Shown piece by piece: positions 38,551 to 48,594 of a stretch of 64,000 bases of DNA. The position numbers and the translations under genes were made by a program. The stretch comes from Neopestalotiopsis rosae. Its lineage: Eukaryota > Ascomycota > Sordariomycetes > Amphisphaeriales > Sporocadaceae. Position 1 is the stretch's first letter; each line of letters opens with the position of its first letter. The notes under the pieces are model-generated. The model searched no databases, was not told where the DNA came from, and saw nothing but the letters and a program-made list of their open reading frames with translations. The stretch spans positions 1,302,001 to 1,366,000 of the forward strand of contig JALGAS010000006.1 in the NCBI GenBank assembly GCA_023078685.1, in the 5' to 3' direction.

Positions 38551-39147
38551 GCACAAGACAGTCTACGAAGCCGTGGCCAATTGCGCAGGCTTTCGTGCAA
38601 GTAGAGAGCCTGGAGACACTGAGGAAACCGGGAAAACTTGCTTGTCAACTCCTGGAAATCCAGTGTTCACTATGCTGCAAACGTCCGGAGTGCCCTCCAT
38701 TCGCCGTGAGATTGAAAGTTGCGCATATACAAACAAGCTGATACATTGTCTCGGTCAAGATGAGACACCATGGCAAAGCCACGGACATCCGTATCTGTAC
38801 TCCATCATGACTCGGACATTGTGCCAAATCTTCTTCTTCCTGCCTTGGTATAATGGCAGTCGGCTCAATCAGCTACACTCTTCATCGTTATTAACATCTG
38901 CGCCAGTCAAATAAAGCACCATGATAGCCATTGGTCTGAAAAACCTGATTGATAATGTACAACTCCTAGAACCTGCTCATAATACTTTCTCTTCGGCTGA
39001 GCCCGTATGAGATACCTCCAGAGGTCGTACTTCTGACTCTTTTATTGATGGGTTGATATTTACATTTTCAAGACCGTTATGCTCTTGCATCTGTCTCCCA
39101 TATGCCAAGGGTTTTGACAGTTCTGAATCCATCCTTCTGCATGAACC

Positions 39148-39305
39148 CATGGGACTTCATCTGTAGAGTACTTTTGCAAAACGACTGAATTTTTTTCAGA
39201 CGAGAGAAACTGAGTGTCGAGGGTCGACCAAGTCACCCTCAGTATGGTCCTGGGGCGTAGAGAGTTTTATACCGGTACTTGGATTCGTATACCAGACCCA
39301 GAATA
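39148..39305. repeat. Right arm of long inverted repeat
   Basis: Reverse complement of the left arm. Read on the minus strand it carries AAGTACCGGTATAAAA, then CTACGCCCCAGGACC, and ends in ATGAAGTCCCATG, as does the left arm. The two arms point toward each other across a loop of about 1.14 kb. Confidence 0.85.
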
Positions 39306-40432
39306 TGGTACAGACAAAGATACCGCAAGCCCGTTCTCGTATACTCCGGTCCTCTATAGGACAGAGGGAACCACCAATTGCCTATTTAGTTGACAAACCC
39401 CAAATACGTTCCCGTCGTTTGTATACTGGGCCCCGGAAAAGTGGTTTCTTCTGCCCAATGAAGCTCCAGTTGATATACCCTTGAACACCGAACCCGATAG
39501 GATCGCGATCCATGATCATGCAGCATAACCACCAACAGGAACGGCAAACTGTCACCGTTTCATCCGAACCAATTAATCCTCTGGATATCGTACTTTTGCA
39601 AGTTTTCATGTTCTTCAAATTCAAACTTGTCGTACTTTTGTCAAAATGCAAAAGTACGATTCAAGTTCTTGAGATGGGCAATCCAGGTATAAAAGGGCAA
39701 GAATCCCCCCAAGTGGCCTGCTCAGCCCAGTTCAGCCCAGCCTGCTCTTAGGTAGCACTACAAGTTGCTTGTTTCAGGTCAGCTTTTGGAAGGTTTCCTG
39801 GCCATTGGAGCCGTTACACGTGGGAGGAGAGACAGTCGTTGGATGGACATCGTAAAAGTGAAAACAGGTAATTGTGCCAACGGCAATCAAGCTCTACTTC
39901 GGAGAAGCCTATATCTTCACCACTACTCGCGCTCCTGGAAATGTGATGCAATTGCCTTTATGTATACCCGAGACCATGCTTTAGGTCAAAGCAACCTCCC
40001 CTAAAACGCCATCCGCTGAAGAAGCAATGCTGTACTGTTCCTTGATGGTCATGCCAACTCTGATGGTGGCAAAACATAGTGGCGAATTCGCATGATTTTA
40101 CCGTCCAATGGTGTGCAACGCGATCAAAATACACCCCCTACCACACGCTCCTGCTGCAGACCACAAGCTCCATTCGATGAGGCGCCATGGTAGCATCACG
40201 GTCAATCCTACTGACACTGTTTTCGATTGCCCATTGACACAACGCGGCCTTGCCGGGCATCCGATCTAGGTATGCCGCGCCGAACCGCCGGGCGTCGAGC
40301 AGATCGCTGTCGTTGTAGATCCATCAGAGAGACTGAAAACTTTTGAGCAGACTGCTGCTGTTGCCCGGCCACCGCGGGCACCTGCTGCTGGGCCTCTTGA
40401 CGTATATGTTCTTCGATAAAGTCGTATTCCTC
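39306..40432. other. Right side of repeat island, with coding-like relic
   Basis: Three copies of AAAAGTAC (either strand) lie at 39590-39657, two forming a palindrome at 39632-39657. At 40430-40138 on the minus strand, directly after the TCO89 stop, the sequence reads like protein in two successive frames (see findings). Confidence 0.4.
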
Positions 40433-42193
40433 CTAGTCTTGACTTGCTGAAAGATCCATATTCTTGTCCCAGAGATTCCTGAGCAGCGCTGCGACCCCGT
40501 CGTCGTCATCGCCATCCACGTAACTTGATCCGCTGAGACCGCCCCTAATCCCTTCGGCTTCATAGCTCGAGTTGGCGCCATTGAGTCGGACCGACGTATT
40601 CCGCTTGGGCGTTACAGGCCGTGATCTCTGTGTGTCCACCAAGCTCGAGCTGTGTCCATGTCTAGCTGTCGAGGCTTCTGACACTTTCTTACTGTGCACA
40701 GAGCCATTCGTGCCGTTTTGCTTGGGAATATGTAGTTGCTTATTCGCGCCAGGCAGTTGTTGTAATCGCGTAATTGATCTAGCGACTGGATTCTGAAAAC
40801 GCCGGACAACCAGGTACTCCTGCCCAGTTCGCTCAATCAACTTGCCGATACGGGGGTCCCGGTTGTCGTAGGCAGCTCCGCCGAGTAGAGGACTTGCGCC
40901 TACAGCGCCCATGCCTGCGCTTCCTGCCGGAGCTGGTTCCATGCTCGAACTGGCACGCTGCAGGTTGAGCTTTTGTTGCGTACGGGATGTGTCGGCCGGT
41001 GCAGCCTTGACACCAGATCTCCTTCTTGCACGAGGTGCCAGTGCACTCTCGTCGTCATCTTCATCGTTATCATCTGCCGTAAATGACCGTCGCTCCTCAT
41101 GCAAATTGTTGAGTGACTGTGGCCGCTTTACGCGTGTAATAGTGTTTGAGGGCGTAAAGAAAGACCCCGAGTCTGGGTTGTATCCCGAAGCTGGACCACT
41201 GACGAAACGCGAAGTGAGCTCGTCGCCTGAGGTGCCAATGCTAGCATCAGCGACCTTGGGAGAATCATATGGCGTAGACGAGGTGTGACTGCCAGGCGAC
41301 TTTGGAGAAATGGGTCGAGGTGGGACCTGTGCAGTTTCGGAAGACATCTTGGGCGGCGCGCCGTGAGACGGAGTCCTCTGGAGTAAGCGCGAAGTCAAGT
41401 ATTCCTTGTGCTGGACTCGCTCGCGGTCGGGAGTATCTTGGGTTGACGGAGCGTCGTTGGTCGCCGGGTGCGCGGGTTGCGATTGCGATTGCGATTGCGA
41501 TTGCGGTCGTGAAGTGTCTTCGTCGTGCGGCTTTGCTGAGCCCTGGCCGCTACTGACGACAGAGCCACGGCGCGACAGGTAGGGAGAGGCAGAAGCACTA
41601 GCATCTACCCACTCGTCATCCTGACCGTCGGTGCCCAAGTCAAAGTGGACGTTACCCTTGGTGCCCTTGTACTTATTTGTATCCTTGGTGACGTCCTTGT
41701 GGGAAGAGACGCGCTTGATGTTGGCAGTAGACTTTGACTTCTTGCCAACCTCGACGTGGGACTTGTTGCGCTTGAGGCTGGTGTGCGAAGCGTTCTTCTT
41801 GAGGTTGGAGGAGGAAGAGTCGCGGGTCAGCCTCACGTCCGAGGTGGTGCGACGGTGAGCGGCCGAGAGCATGGGGGGACGCTCGGGTTGTTCGGGGGAG
41901 AGAGGAAGCTGTTGTTGGTTGCGATTTTGGTGATGATTGTTGTTGTTGTTATAGTTGTTGAGCTTTGCATTGGAGGCGGCGTGATGGGATTTGTGTAAAG
42001 CCTTTGAGGAGGGCACGCGGGAACTCAAGCGCCCACCGCCAACGACATGATGTTTCTTTGGGCGATGATGAGCCGTTTGAGATGCATGGTCGGACACCTG
42101 TGAGTCGCTGTCATGCGAGACATGGTGGTTGAGCGGCGGGCGTTTTGATTGGCCTGACTGAGCTGCGGCGTCGCTGTCTCGATCCCTGGCCAT
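40433..42193 (-). CDS. TCO89: TORC1 subunit TCO89
   Basis: A single-exon frame of 586 residues from an ATG (42193) with G at -3; the frame is open upstream without a better start. The protein is largely disordered and rich in Ser, His, Asn and Gln. The recognisable core is KGTKGNVHFDLGTDGQDDEWVDASASASPYLSRRGS, quoted here as positions near residues 184-220 with key residues FDLG, DDEWV and SRRGS. Other conserved pieces are KEYLTSRLLQRTPSHGAPP and the C-terminal ALLRNLWDKNMDLSASQ. This pattern fits Tco89, the fungus-specific subunit of TOR complex 1 at the vacuole, needed for growth control and rapamycin response. A CGATTG repeat near 41478-41502 encodes a Ser-Gln run. The frame after the TAG stop continues to look coding. 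Confidence 0.82.
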   Translation of the reverse strand: MARDRDSDAAAQSGQSKRPPLNHHVSHDSDSQVSDHASQTAHHRPKKHHVVGGGRLSSRVPSSKALHKSHHAASNAKLNNYNNNNNHHQNRNQQQLPLSPEQPERPPMLSAAHRRTTSDVRLTRDSSSSNLKKNASHTSLKRNKSHVEVGKKSKSTANIKRVSSHKDVTKDTNKYKGTKGNVHFDLGTDGQDDEWVDASASASPYLSRRGSVVSSGQGSAKPHDEDTSRPQSQSQSQSQPAHPATNDAPSTQDTPDRERVQHKEYLTSRLLQRTPSHGAPPKMSSETAQVPPRPISPKSPGSHTSSTPYDSPKVADASIGTSGDELTSRFVSGPASGYNPDSGSFFTPSNTITRVKRPQSLNNLHEERRSFTADDNDEDDDESALAPRARRRSGVKAAPADTSRTQQKLNLQRASSSMEPAPAGSAGMGAVGASPLLGGAAYDNRDPRIGKLIERTGQEYLVVRRFQNPVARSITRLQQLPGANKQLHIPKQNGTNGSVHSKKVSEASTARHGHSSSLVDTQRSRPVTPKRNTSVRLNGANSSYEAEGIRGGLSGSSYVDGDDDDGVAALLRNLWDKNMDLSASQD

Positions 42194-43492
42194 GTCTGAT
42201 GCTTGCTGATGCTTGCTGCTTGCTGCCTTTGCCTGCCTATCTTTGCTTATTATATGCGCCGTATCATTCGGCGAGAAACGGCGGTGGGATGGATTTGACT
42301 CTCTCTGTTTCCTCAGTGTAGGTGCTGCCAATAAGCGGGCTGCAGGTTTGGTATGACGGGCTGCTTGCTTGTCTTGTCTTGTCTTTGTCGTCCTTTTTTG
42401 CAATTGGATCGCAAGAAGAAAATCCCAAGAAGCTGGTGATGACTTTTTGGAAACTGCGCGTATCCGATTGGCAGGCCGAGACGCCCCAACTCGTGGCCGG
42501 GCCAGAGAAGCAAATAAGTACGTACAAGAGAACCTGGCCGGTAAGTATGTAAAAATTAATAAAGATGCTTTTAGTCTGCTCGGCACTCGGTCAATTGCAG
42601 TATAGAGTACTGGAAAGAAAGCCTTTCAATGCCTTGCCGCTTCAACACAGACAGGCAGGGGGATTGATGCTTGCGTCCGTTTCTGTCGATGGGTGGGAAA
42701 GTGTTTCTTCGTTTCTTGTCTCGGGTTGTGTAGGTAGGTAGCATTGGGTAATTGGGGGGAATAATCAATCAATGGGAAGAGCAGCCCGGCCAGAACTGCC
42801 CAGGTCGGATTCTCAGGTTACAGCCAGCAGCTACGAGCTACGTACTAATAAATTGTGACGTCGGGAAAAGGGAGTCAAAGTGGATATCCAGATCATTGGG
42901 TTGATGGCAGATGGGGGGCTAGAGTTTGGGGTACGTAGGTACTATTTAGCGTGGTCCATTAGGTAGCTGGCAGAGCTCCAGTGCTTCTCTTGCAGCAGCG
43001 CTGATTTATCGAGAGCCAGAGGAGCCAGAGCTGCTGAGCGCGTGGTAAAGGGTGGGGCGTCCGTGTTAGTCGAGGACCTAGACCCGGCTTTGTCGGCGGC
43101 CCCCAAAACAGACTTTCTTTTTCCTCCAAAACCAATAAATCATATTAATCATAATTATCCCGAATATTCTATCAGCGGTCATACTCGCATATGCGGGCAC
43201 AAAGCTTCTGTAAAGACTTCCCGAACCAACCCACCTATCCGGGCCAATTACCTAATCTCACGGCGGCTACGTGCTGTTTGTTATGAGACGACAAGGTCTC
43301 TTCACCTACAGTTGAGTTGACAGCGAGGTTAGAGGTCATGAAGCTAAATATGAACGTCAGCACAACATTTTCGTCGTGATCAAATCATATTAGGATCAAG
43401 GTAACATAAGCTAATTTCCTGGTTGCAACGGATATTCCTAGAGAGGAATCATACGGAGGGGAAGAAAAAAGAATGCGCTCACCATCTCCTGT
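42194..43492. other. TCO89 promoter region, no further gene seen
   Basis: The near part is the long 5' leader and promoter of TCO89. No gene is recognised in 42600-43492. Confidence 0.45.
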
Positions 43493-43884
43493 TCAACCCT
43501 CTCTGGAGTCATTCTCATGCTTGTCCTCATCCTCGTCCTCTTGCTCAGCCTCGACTTGCTCGGACAAGCGGAATGTAGATTCAGACGATCTAGAACGATG
43601 ACCGGGCTGGATTCTTTTTCTGCTTGTCAGAGGGTTCTGACAATGTGCCTTGCATTAGCGACATCTCTGTTGCAGAAACCCCATTCATGAGTTGGGACAG
43701 GCGAGGAGAACGTGTTGGGAAGTCAGCAACGACAGGTGGCCTCAAGGCCTTGAAGCTTAGCACAACTTCCCTCGAAGTATCTTGTGCTTCGATTCTGGTA
43801 CTACGCATGCAGTCAAAGTGCAAATGACACGTTGCGATACACATGGGTCTCTTACGAGGGCATCGTGGTCGAGTCCACGACCAT
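43493..43884 (-). CDS. Small acidic protein, three exons, hypothetical
   Basis: Predicted exons are 43884-43856, 43800-43642 and 43589-43493, giving 94 residues. The ATG is in a good context (TTGCCATGGTC) and is preceded by a CT-rich, CAATCTTCAA-type leader typical of fungal 5' ends. Intron 1 has a GTAAGA donor, a TTTGACTG branch region and a GTAG acceptor. Intron 2 (GTCAGA donor, CTCTGAC branch region, TTCTAG acceptor) is weaker but restores frame precisely; if it were retained the protein would end RSSF after the Lys run. The protein has a conserved-looking middle (SREVVLSFKALRPPVVADF, SPRLSQLMNGVSATEMS) and a very acidic end (EAEQEDEDEDK). I do not recognise a family. No ORF of this gene is long enough to stand out alone. 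Confidence 0.5.
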
Positions 43885-45235
43885 GGCAATCAGTAATCGG
43901 GAGCAACTTTTCCGAGAAGATGAGAGTAGATCCAAGATATTTGGAAGACTTCTGGTAGGGCAAATTCCCGCTTGATTTGTGTCTTGAAAATTGAAGATTG
44001 AAGAGAAACGATCCGAGAAACGAAACCGGTCAGAATAGTATTGTATTAGCTGGCTGTGGATCTGTTGCCGGGTTTTAGCGCCCAACAGCATATATTTCTT
44101 TCAGCTTTTCCAGCATCTTCTCATGCATTCATGGAATGTTTTTTATTCTTATGCAGGACCCTTACCACGCTTCGGTGGCAAACGTCCGGTACTGGTTCGG
44201 ACGAGATGAAAAGCCGTGAACCTACTTGGCGACTGTGAGATCTTGAAATGGAAATCAAATATTTCAACACGTTCATCTCGAGTATTTTGGTGCTTTGACG
44301 GAGAACAGGGGAAGTGCCGACAAGTTACCCGAAGAGACCAGATCGCTTTCCACGGATTTCGTGCGAGCAGATGCATCCGGGTGGAATACAACAAAGTCCA
44401 GAGTTGATCGAGCATACTCTGTCATTTAAAATACTTTCTCAAGAGAAGAAGGAAATATTGGTTGTCAAGAACAAGTCGAGTAAGGTATCTCGAGGGCTAC
44501 GTCAAAATGAAACGACTGGCGAACTCTGTGCTCGCTGATTCTTGCCGACCTGCGCGGGTTCATGCTTTATGGCAGTTTAGATATGGTCCGAATAGCCCTG
44601 AAGAAACCTTCCACTTATCAGGATATCCTGTGGAAAAGGCTTTTGAAAAGATTGCCGTAGTTTCAAAACAACCATGTAGAGTTGCTAGACTTGATCGGCT
44701 AAGAGCCCCTGGCAACAGCTTTGTAGCAAAGTTACATGACGAGGCTCAACAATCAATCTCTCCATATCTTTCTCCAATAGTACGCACACGATGATTGAGT
44801 TTCGGTGAAGCAAGAATCAATAACATTGAGGGATCCTCTGCTGTCACTATTGGCGTATATATGTGTGGGAGCCCTTAGCCTGATCAAAACAAACCCTTTT
44901 CCCTTTACACAAACCCCAACGATTATATCACCGAAGTCCAACTTGCGAGCAAAGAATCTTCACTTCAATTAAGAGATATTCTCCTGGAACAGAAATCGAA
45001 CCAAACCGCCACTCAAAGAAGACGTTAGCACTGAAAATTCATATTTGGCTGCCAGTCCGGTTTATGTCAACCTCAATCCAGCAGTCGCATTACCACATCT
45101 TACGGAACCTTGAGTTCATCCTTGACAGCAACACGAAATCGCTCTCCAGTGTCAATACGCAGAGCGAGCAGATCAAAAATCCACCGAATAACATCCGCAA
45201 ACACACAAGACGCTGCACTTCTAGGCTTCGCCATC
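43885..45235. other. Intergenic spacer, no gene seen
   Basis: The left end holds the leader and promoter of the small acidic-protein gene. The rest shows only short frames without gene-like codon use. Confidence 0.45.
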
Positions 45236-46226
45236 ATGGCTAGCAGCAATTCGGAACGGCAGACCGAGAGACAACCTACAATGACACGCTCTCAGTTCTT
45301 GCTAGAAGTGAGGTTCAGTCCATACTTGGTCGAAACGGATATAGGATGGCTACACAATCCCGAACATATAACAGCCGACGATGGCTTAATGGTTCGAAAA
45401 TACAAGGATCACCTGCTAGGCACCTGGTTTACTACTGATACGGACTCGGTCAAGCTCATCAATGCCCAACTGCCCGACGATAGTAAGCATGCACCTTCTC
45501 TTTGATGCACCATTTCTGCAGAAGTTTTGATAGCTTCTGGAGCATTTCTGATTTTTCTAGAAGCTTTGGTCTAGATAACAAAGATCCACAAGTTGGAGGA
45601 ACATCTACGAGTTCTTGAAGCAATTTCAACCGAAGCATCGTCTAACCACTAATTTGAACATAGTGAATCCGCTATTATCCATCGTCCACGCGGATTTCTG
45701 GAAGGAAATGCAAGCAGACGACACCAAAAACATAACTTTGGCTTTCTTCCAAAGCGAACACCCAGAGATGGAGCCAGCGGAGATAGCACTCAATCTGCTC
45801 GGCCAACTGGTCAAGTTCTTTCCCTACTTCGTTGGAGGCGCGCAAATTGATGACGCGCATCTCCGTCTCAACAAGTGCATACACTGGCTGGGCAAGGGCG
45901 ACATGAAGAAAATCTTGAGAGTGCTTAGATTTCTGCTTCTAAGATTGCCAGATGGCTACACAGTATACCTAGTCTTTGATGGTCTATCTTTCAAGGAAGA
46001 GAGCCAAGAGCGTGGCATGAGAGAACTTATTATCAAGCTTCGAGATCTTTGCTTGGAGACCGTCGAGGGCGAACCCGAAGTGACTTACAAGTTCTTGTTC
46101 AGCGGCTCAACGATCACCCGCCCTATCAAGAATATCTTCAGGAGGAAGGAAATCATCAATCTGCCACGGAACCCTTGGAAGGGACCTGAAGCGCTACACT
46201 TTAACCATTGGCTGTGGTTTGAATAA
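45236..46226 (+). pseudogene. Broken NACHT/STAND-like NTPase gene fragment
   Basis: Two long in-frame pieces, 45236-45505 (from ATG, MASSNSERQTERQ) and about 45579-46226, do not join cleanly. The 45480-45660 interval reads as protein in another frame (KIHKLEEHLRVLEAISTEAS) but with an in-frame TAG and then a needed frame change. The second piece has the layout of fungal NACHT-type proteins after the P-loop: an ITLAFF / ALNLLGQLVKFFP segment, then a Walker B-like strand YTVYLVFDGLSF, then a sensor-like strand YKFLFSGSTI. No Walker A lysine motif is visible. The product, if any, ends soon after (HFNHWLWFE), without a repeat domain. Fungal STAND proteins act in self/non-self recognition; here only a remnant is likely. 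Assignment is by pattern and tentative. Confidence 0.5.
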
Positions 46227-46661
46227 TCTATCTCAATCCTGTGTTGTTGACTTTGATTACGATGGGGCCAAGGACGGGAGAGGGACAGGGGTATCTTTTC
46301 GTTCCCGTGGACAGGGCTTCAATGTGATTATTCAGAATAAGTGGAACTGTAATCTTTACATGTATAAGACAAATTCTGGATATAGAAGACAAATTCAGGA
46401 TTTACCATGTATAAATTATATTGATAATACCAAGAACCATGAATCACCCTCGCTTCAATAGACCAGTCAAGTTTTAATAAGAATCATTAGCCCTCTCAAC
46501 TCTAATAGATGGACCTGCTAATGGACCTCGTTCTATATACTAGAGCTATGAGCCGAGCTCTTCAAGTTTATTCCATATATCGCAAGTTCCACTCAGGCAT
46601 ATGTGCAAAAGTGGGAGCTCTACACCAAGCTCAGGCTAGTCTCGAGATATATACGACTGCC
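46227..46661. other. AT-rich spacer between convergent units
   Basis: Contains repeated ATATAGAAGACAAATTC-like words near 46370-46395. No gene seen. Confidence 0.45.
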
Positions 46662-48089
46662 TCATAATAGCTTCTGTGACTTCTGTAGAAAGTCGAGGAC
46701 CACCGCAGTATTTTTTGTATTCCATACTTCCCAGCCAAATTCAGTAATCTCGGGGTGGCTGAAACCACGTGCTCGTTTTCCCAGGATCACGGTGTGAAGA
46801 TGTTCCATATGCCCGTCAGTAGGATCTATCAATTCGTAGATTTGATCATCCAGCTGCTCCTCGGCAATCTCGGATGAGTAGAGTTGGAGAATTTCCAGGC
46901 TGCGAGGTAAGAGCTCGACGAGCTTAAGAGTCTCATCAATCGATGTGTCATCGTCCACATCATCGTCATCACCATGGTGGCCGTCTCCTCTTCGGCCAAT
47001 GAGCGCATCGTGCTGCAGCCTAAGCACCTTCAAGTGATTCAGCTTACGGAGGGATCCTATGCGGCCCATCGGGTCATCTTCGTAGGCATAAAGGTAAGCC
47101 TTTCGGAAGTCCAGTTCCAACCGCTCAAGCCTTTGCCCGTGTCTCCTCAGAGCGTCGCCGACGCTGTCAAAGTCCAAGTCATCATCCCAATCGTCAGCAG
47201 ATAGGCCCCACGAAATATGTAGCTCTTTCAACTTTGGACACCGCGAGAGCATATCGGACAATTCCGCACCGTCGATAATGGCGTCTAGCAGTTGCATGAA
47301 TCGAATATTCAGATAGATTCCCGGATTACATCGATCGGTATCGAAAGAATCCCAGAAAACACCACCAGCCGTCAGGATCTCGAGATTAGGCACGGCGAGC
47401 AGGCCGGCGGGTTTCAGGCCGCAGCGTGTCTCCTGATTCCTGTTGTGAATGACAAGTTCACGCAGACAAGTGAAGGGATATGCTGCTGGGGGGTAGCCCG
47501 ACCTGTAAGACTGCTCATAGAGCAACGGACCCAAGTTATTGTGTTGGTTATCCACTTCCAATAACTCCAGTCTGGGGAAAAGCAACAAGGCGAAGCGAGC
47601 TTCGATGTGCTTTCGACTGAAATATTCCAAACCGTCTTCTCCATATTCACTCGAATATTCTTGCTCTTCAGATATACCTTTCTCGATCGAGCCCGAATAG
47701 TCGTACGCCGTGTGTATATCCCCGTAAAGTTTTGCAACCAGATTCGGCGGGCCACTGCTCATGAGACCTCGTTGGCCTGCTGCTGCCGCAATATCGGGCA
47801 TGAACAAATGCAGCGGAGTTTCGGGGGAGAAGAGGTAGATTTTTCGTACCAATGGCCAAAGATCTTGCCGACGGACCAGTGTCTCCCATATTTGGATGTT
47901 GACCCTAGCTTCGAACAAAATTGATCGATATAGAATGGGTTCGGCCAGATCTCGTAGCCGCTTGGAACAGCGACACAACCGTGCTAGAGTGCTTTTGTCT
48001 CCAGGAGTGCGAGGATCCACATCGAAAGGATAATCCGTAAAGAAATTCTCGAAGATCTTTATAAAGATCTCATTTGGGATGTGCACCAT
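46662..48089 (-). CDS. F-box protein
   Basis: A single-exon minus-strand frame. From the ATG at 48089 it gives 475 residues beginning MVHIPNEIFIKIFENF, so the F-box is at the very N terminus, as is common; another in-frame ATG at 48209 would add 40 residues. The F-box continues through LARLCRCSKRLRDLAEPILYRSI. The rest has leucine-rich-repeat-like spacing (LELLEVDNQ, LRELVIHN, LKELHISW, LKVLRLQHD, LEILQLYSS), so it may present a substrate to an SCF ubiquitin ligase through Skp1. An acidic/His insert (GDGHHGDDDDVDDD) interrupts it near residue 370. Substrate is unknown. F-box genes of this kind are numerous and variable in these fungi. Confidence 0.82.
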   Translation of the reverse strand: MVHIPNEIFIKIFENFFTDYPFDVDPRTPGDKSTLARLCRCSKRLRDLAEPILYRSILFEARVNIQIWETLVRRQDLWPLVRKIYLFSPETPLHLFMPDIAAAAGQRGLMSSGPPNLVAKLYGDIHTAYDYSGSIEKGISEEQEYSSEYGEDGLEYFSRKHIEARFALLLFPRLELLEVDNQHNNLGPLLYEQSYRSGYPPAAYPFTCLRELVIHNRNQETRCGLKPAGLLAVPNLEILTAGGVFWDSFDTDRCNPGIYLNIRFMQLLDAIIDGAELSDMLSRCPKLKELHISWGLSADDWDDDLDFDSVGDALRRHGQRLERLELDFRKAYLYAYEDDPMGRIGSLRKLNHLKVLRLQHDALIGRRGDGHHGDDDDVDDDTSIDETLKLVELLPRSLEILQLYSSEIAEEQLDDQIYELIDPTDGHMEHLHTVILGKRARGFSHPEITEFGWEVWNTKNTAVVLDFLQKSQKLL

Positions 48090-48594
48090 TTTCGCGATCA
48101 AAGACGGATCCTCTACCAGTCTCTGGCCAAATAGATGTTGAGTTTGGAGAGAAATTTCGAAATCAACGACAACTTCATGGACGCAGAACAGATATATGAA
48201 TTTATACATAGATTCTGAAGCCGCTGCCACTCCCAGGCAGCAATTACTCAACACGGGCGCCGGCCTTGGTGTAACCTAATCTGAGACGACTTCACGGTCA
48301 AAGCGTGCCAATAGGTTTTTAAAGCTGTATAAAATGCAGTCTGAATTACCTAACCGGTAGAAAATTTCGATTAGAGTTTCTGGGGCTCGGTTGGCAGCAA
48401 TTATGGGGAATCATTGTACGCTCAATTAGTCAATTTGCATGAATAATGAACACATCAATTCACAAATTTCACTTTGGATGATTCATTGGTAACGCCCTTT
48501 TCGGCAGATAAAACGTGTATTTATATATCTGCACATACACTTATCAGTCAAATGCTTGCATATCATCCACCACTCCACTTGACTTTATAGCCTT
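48090..48594. other. Spacer, no further gene seen
   Basis: Carries the promoter of the F-box gene and the 3' end of the next gene. AT-rich; nothing else visible. Confidence 0.45.
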
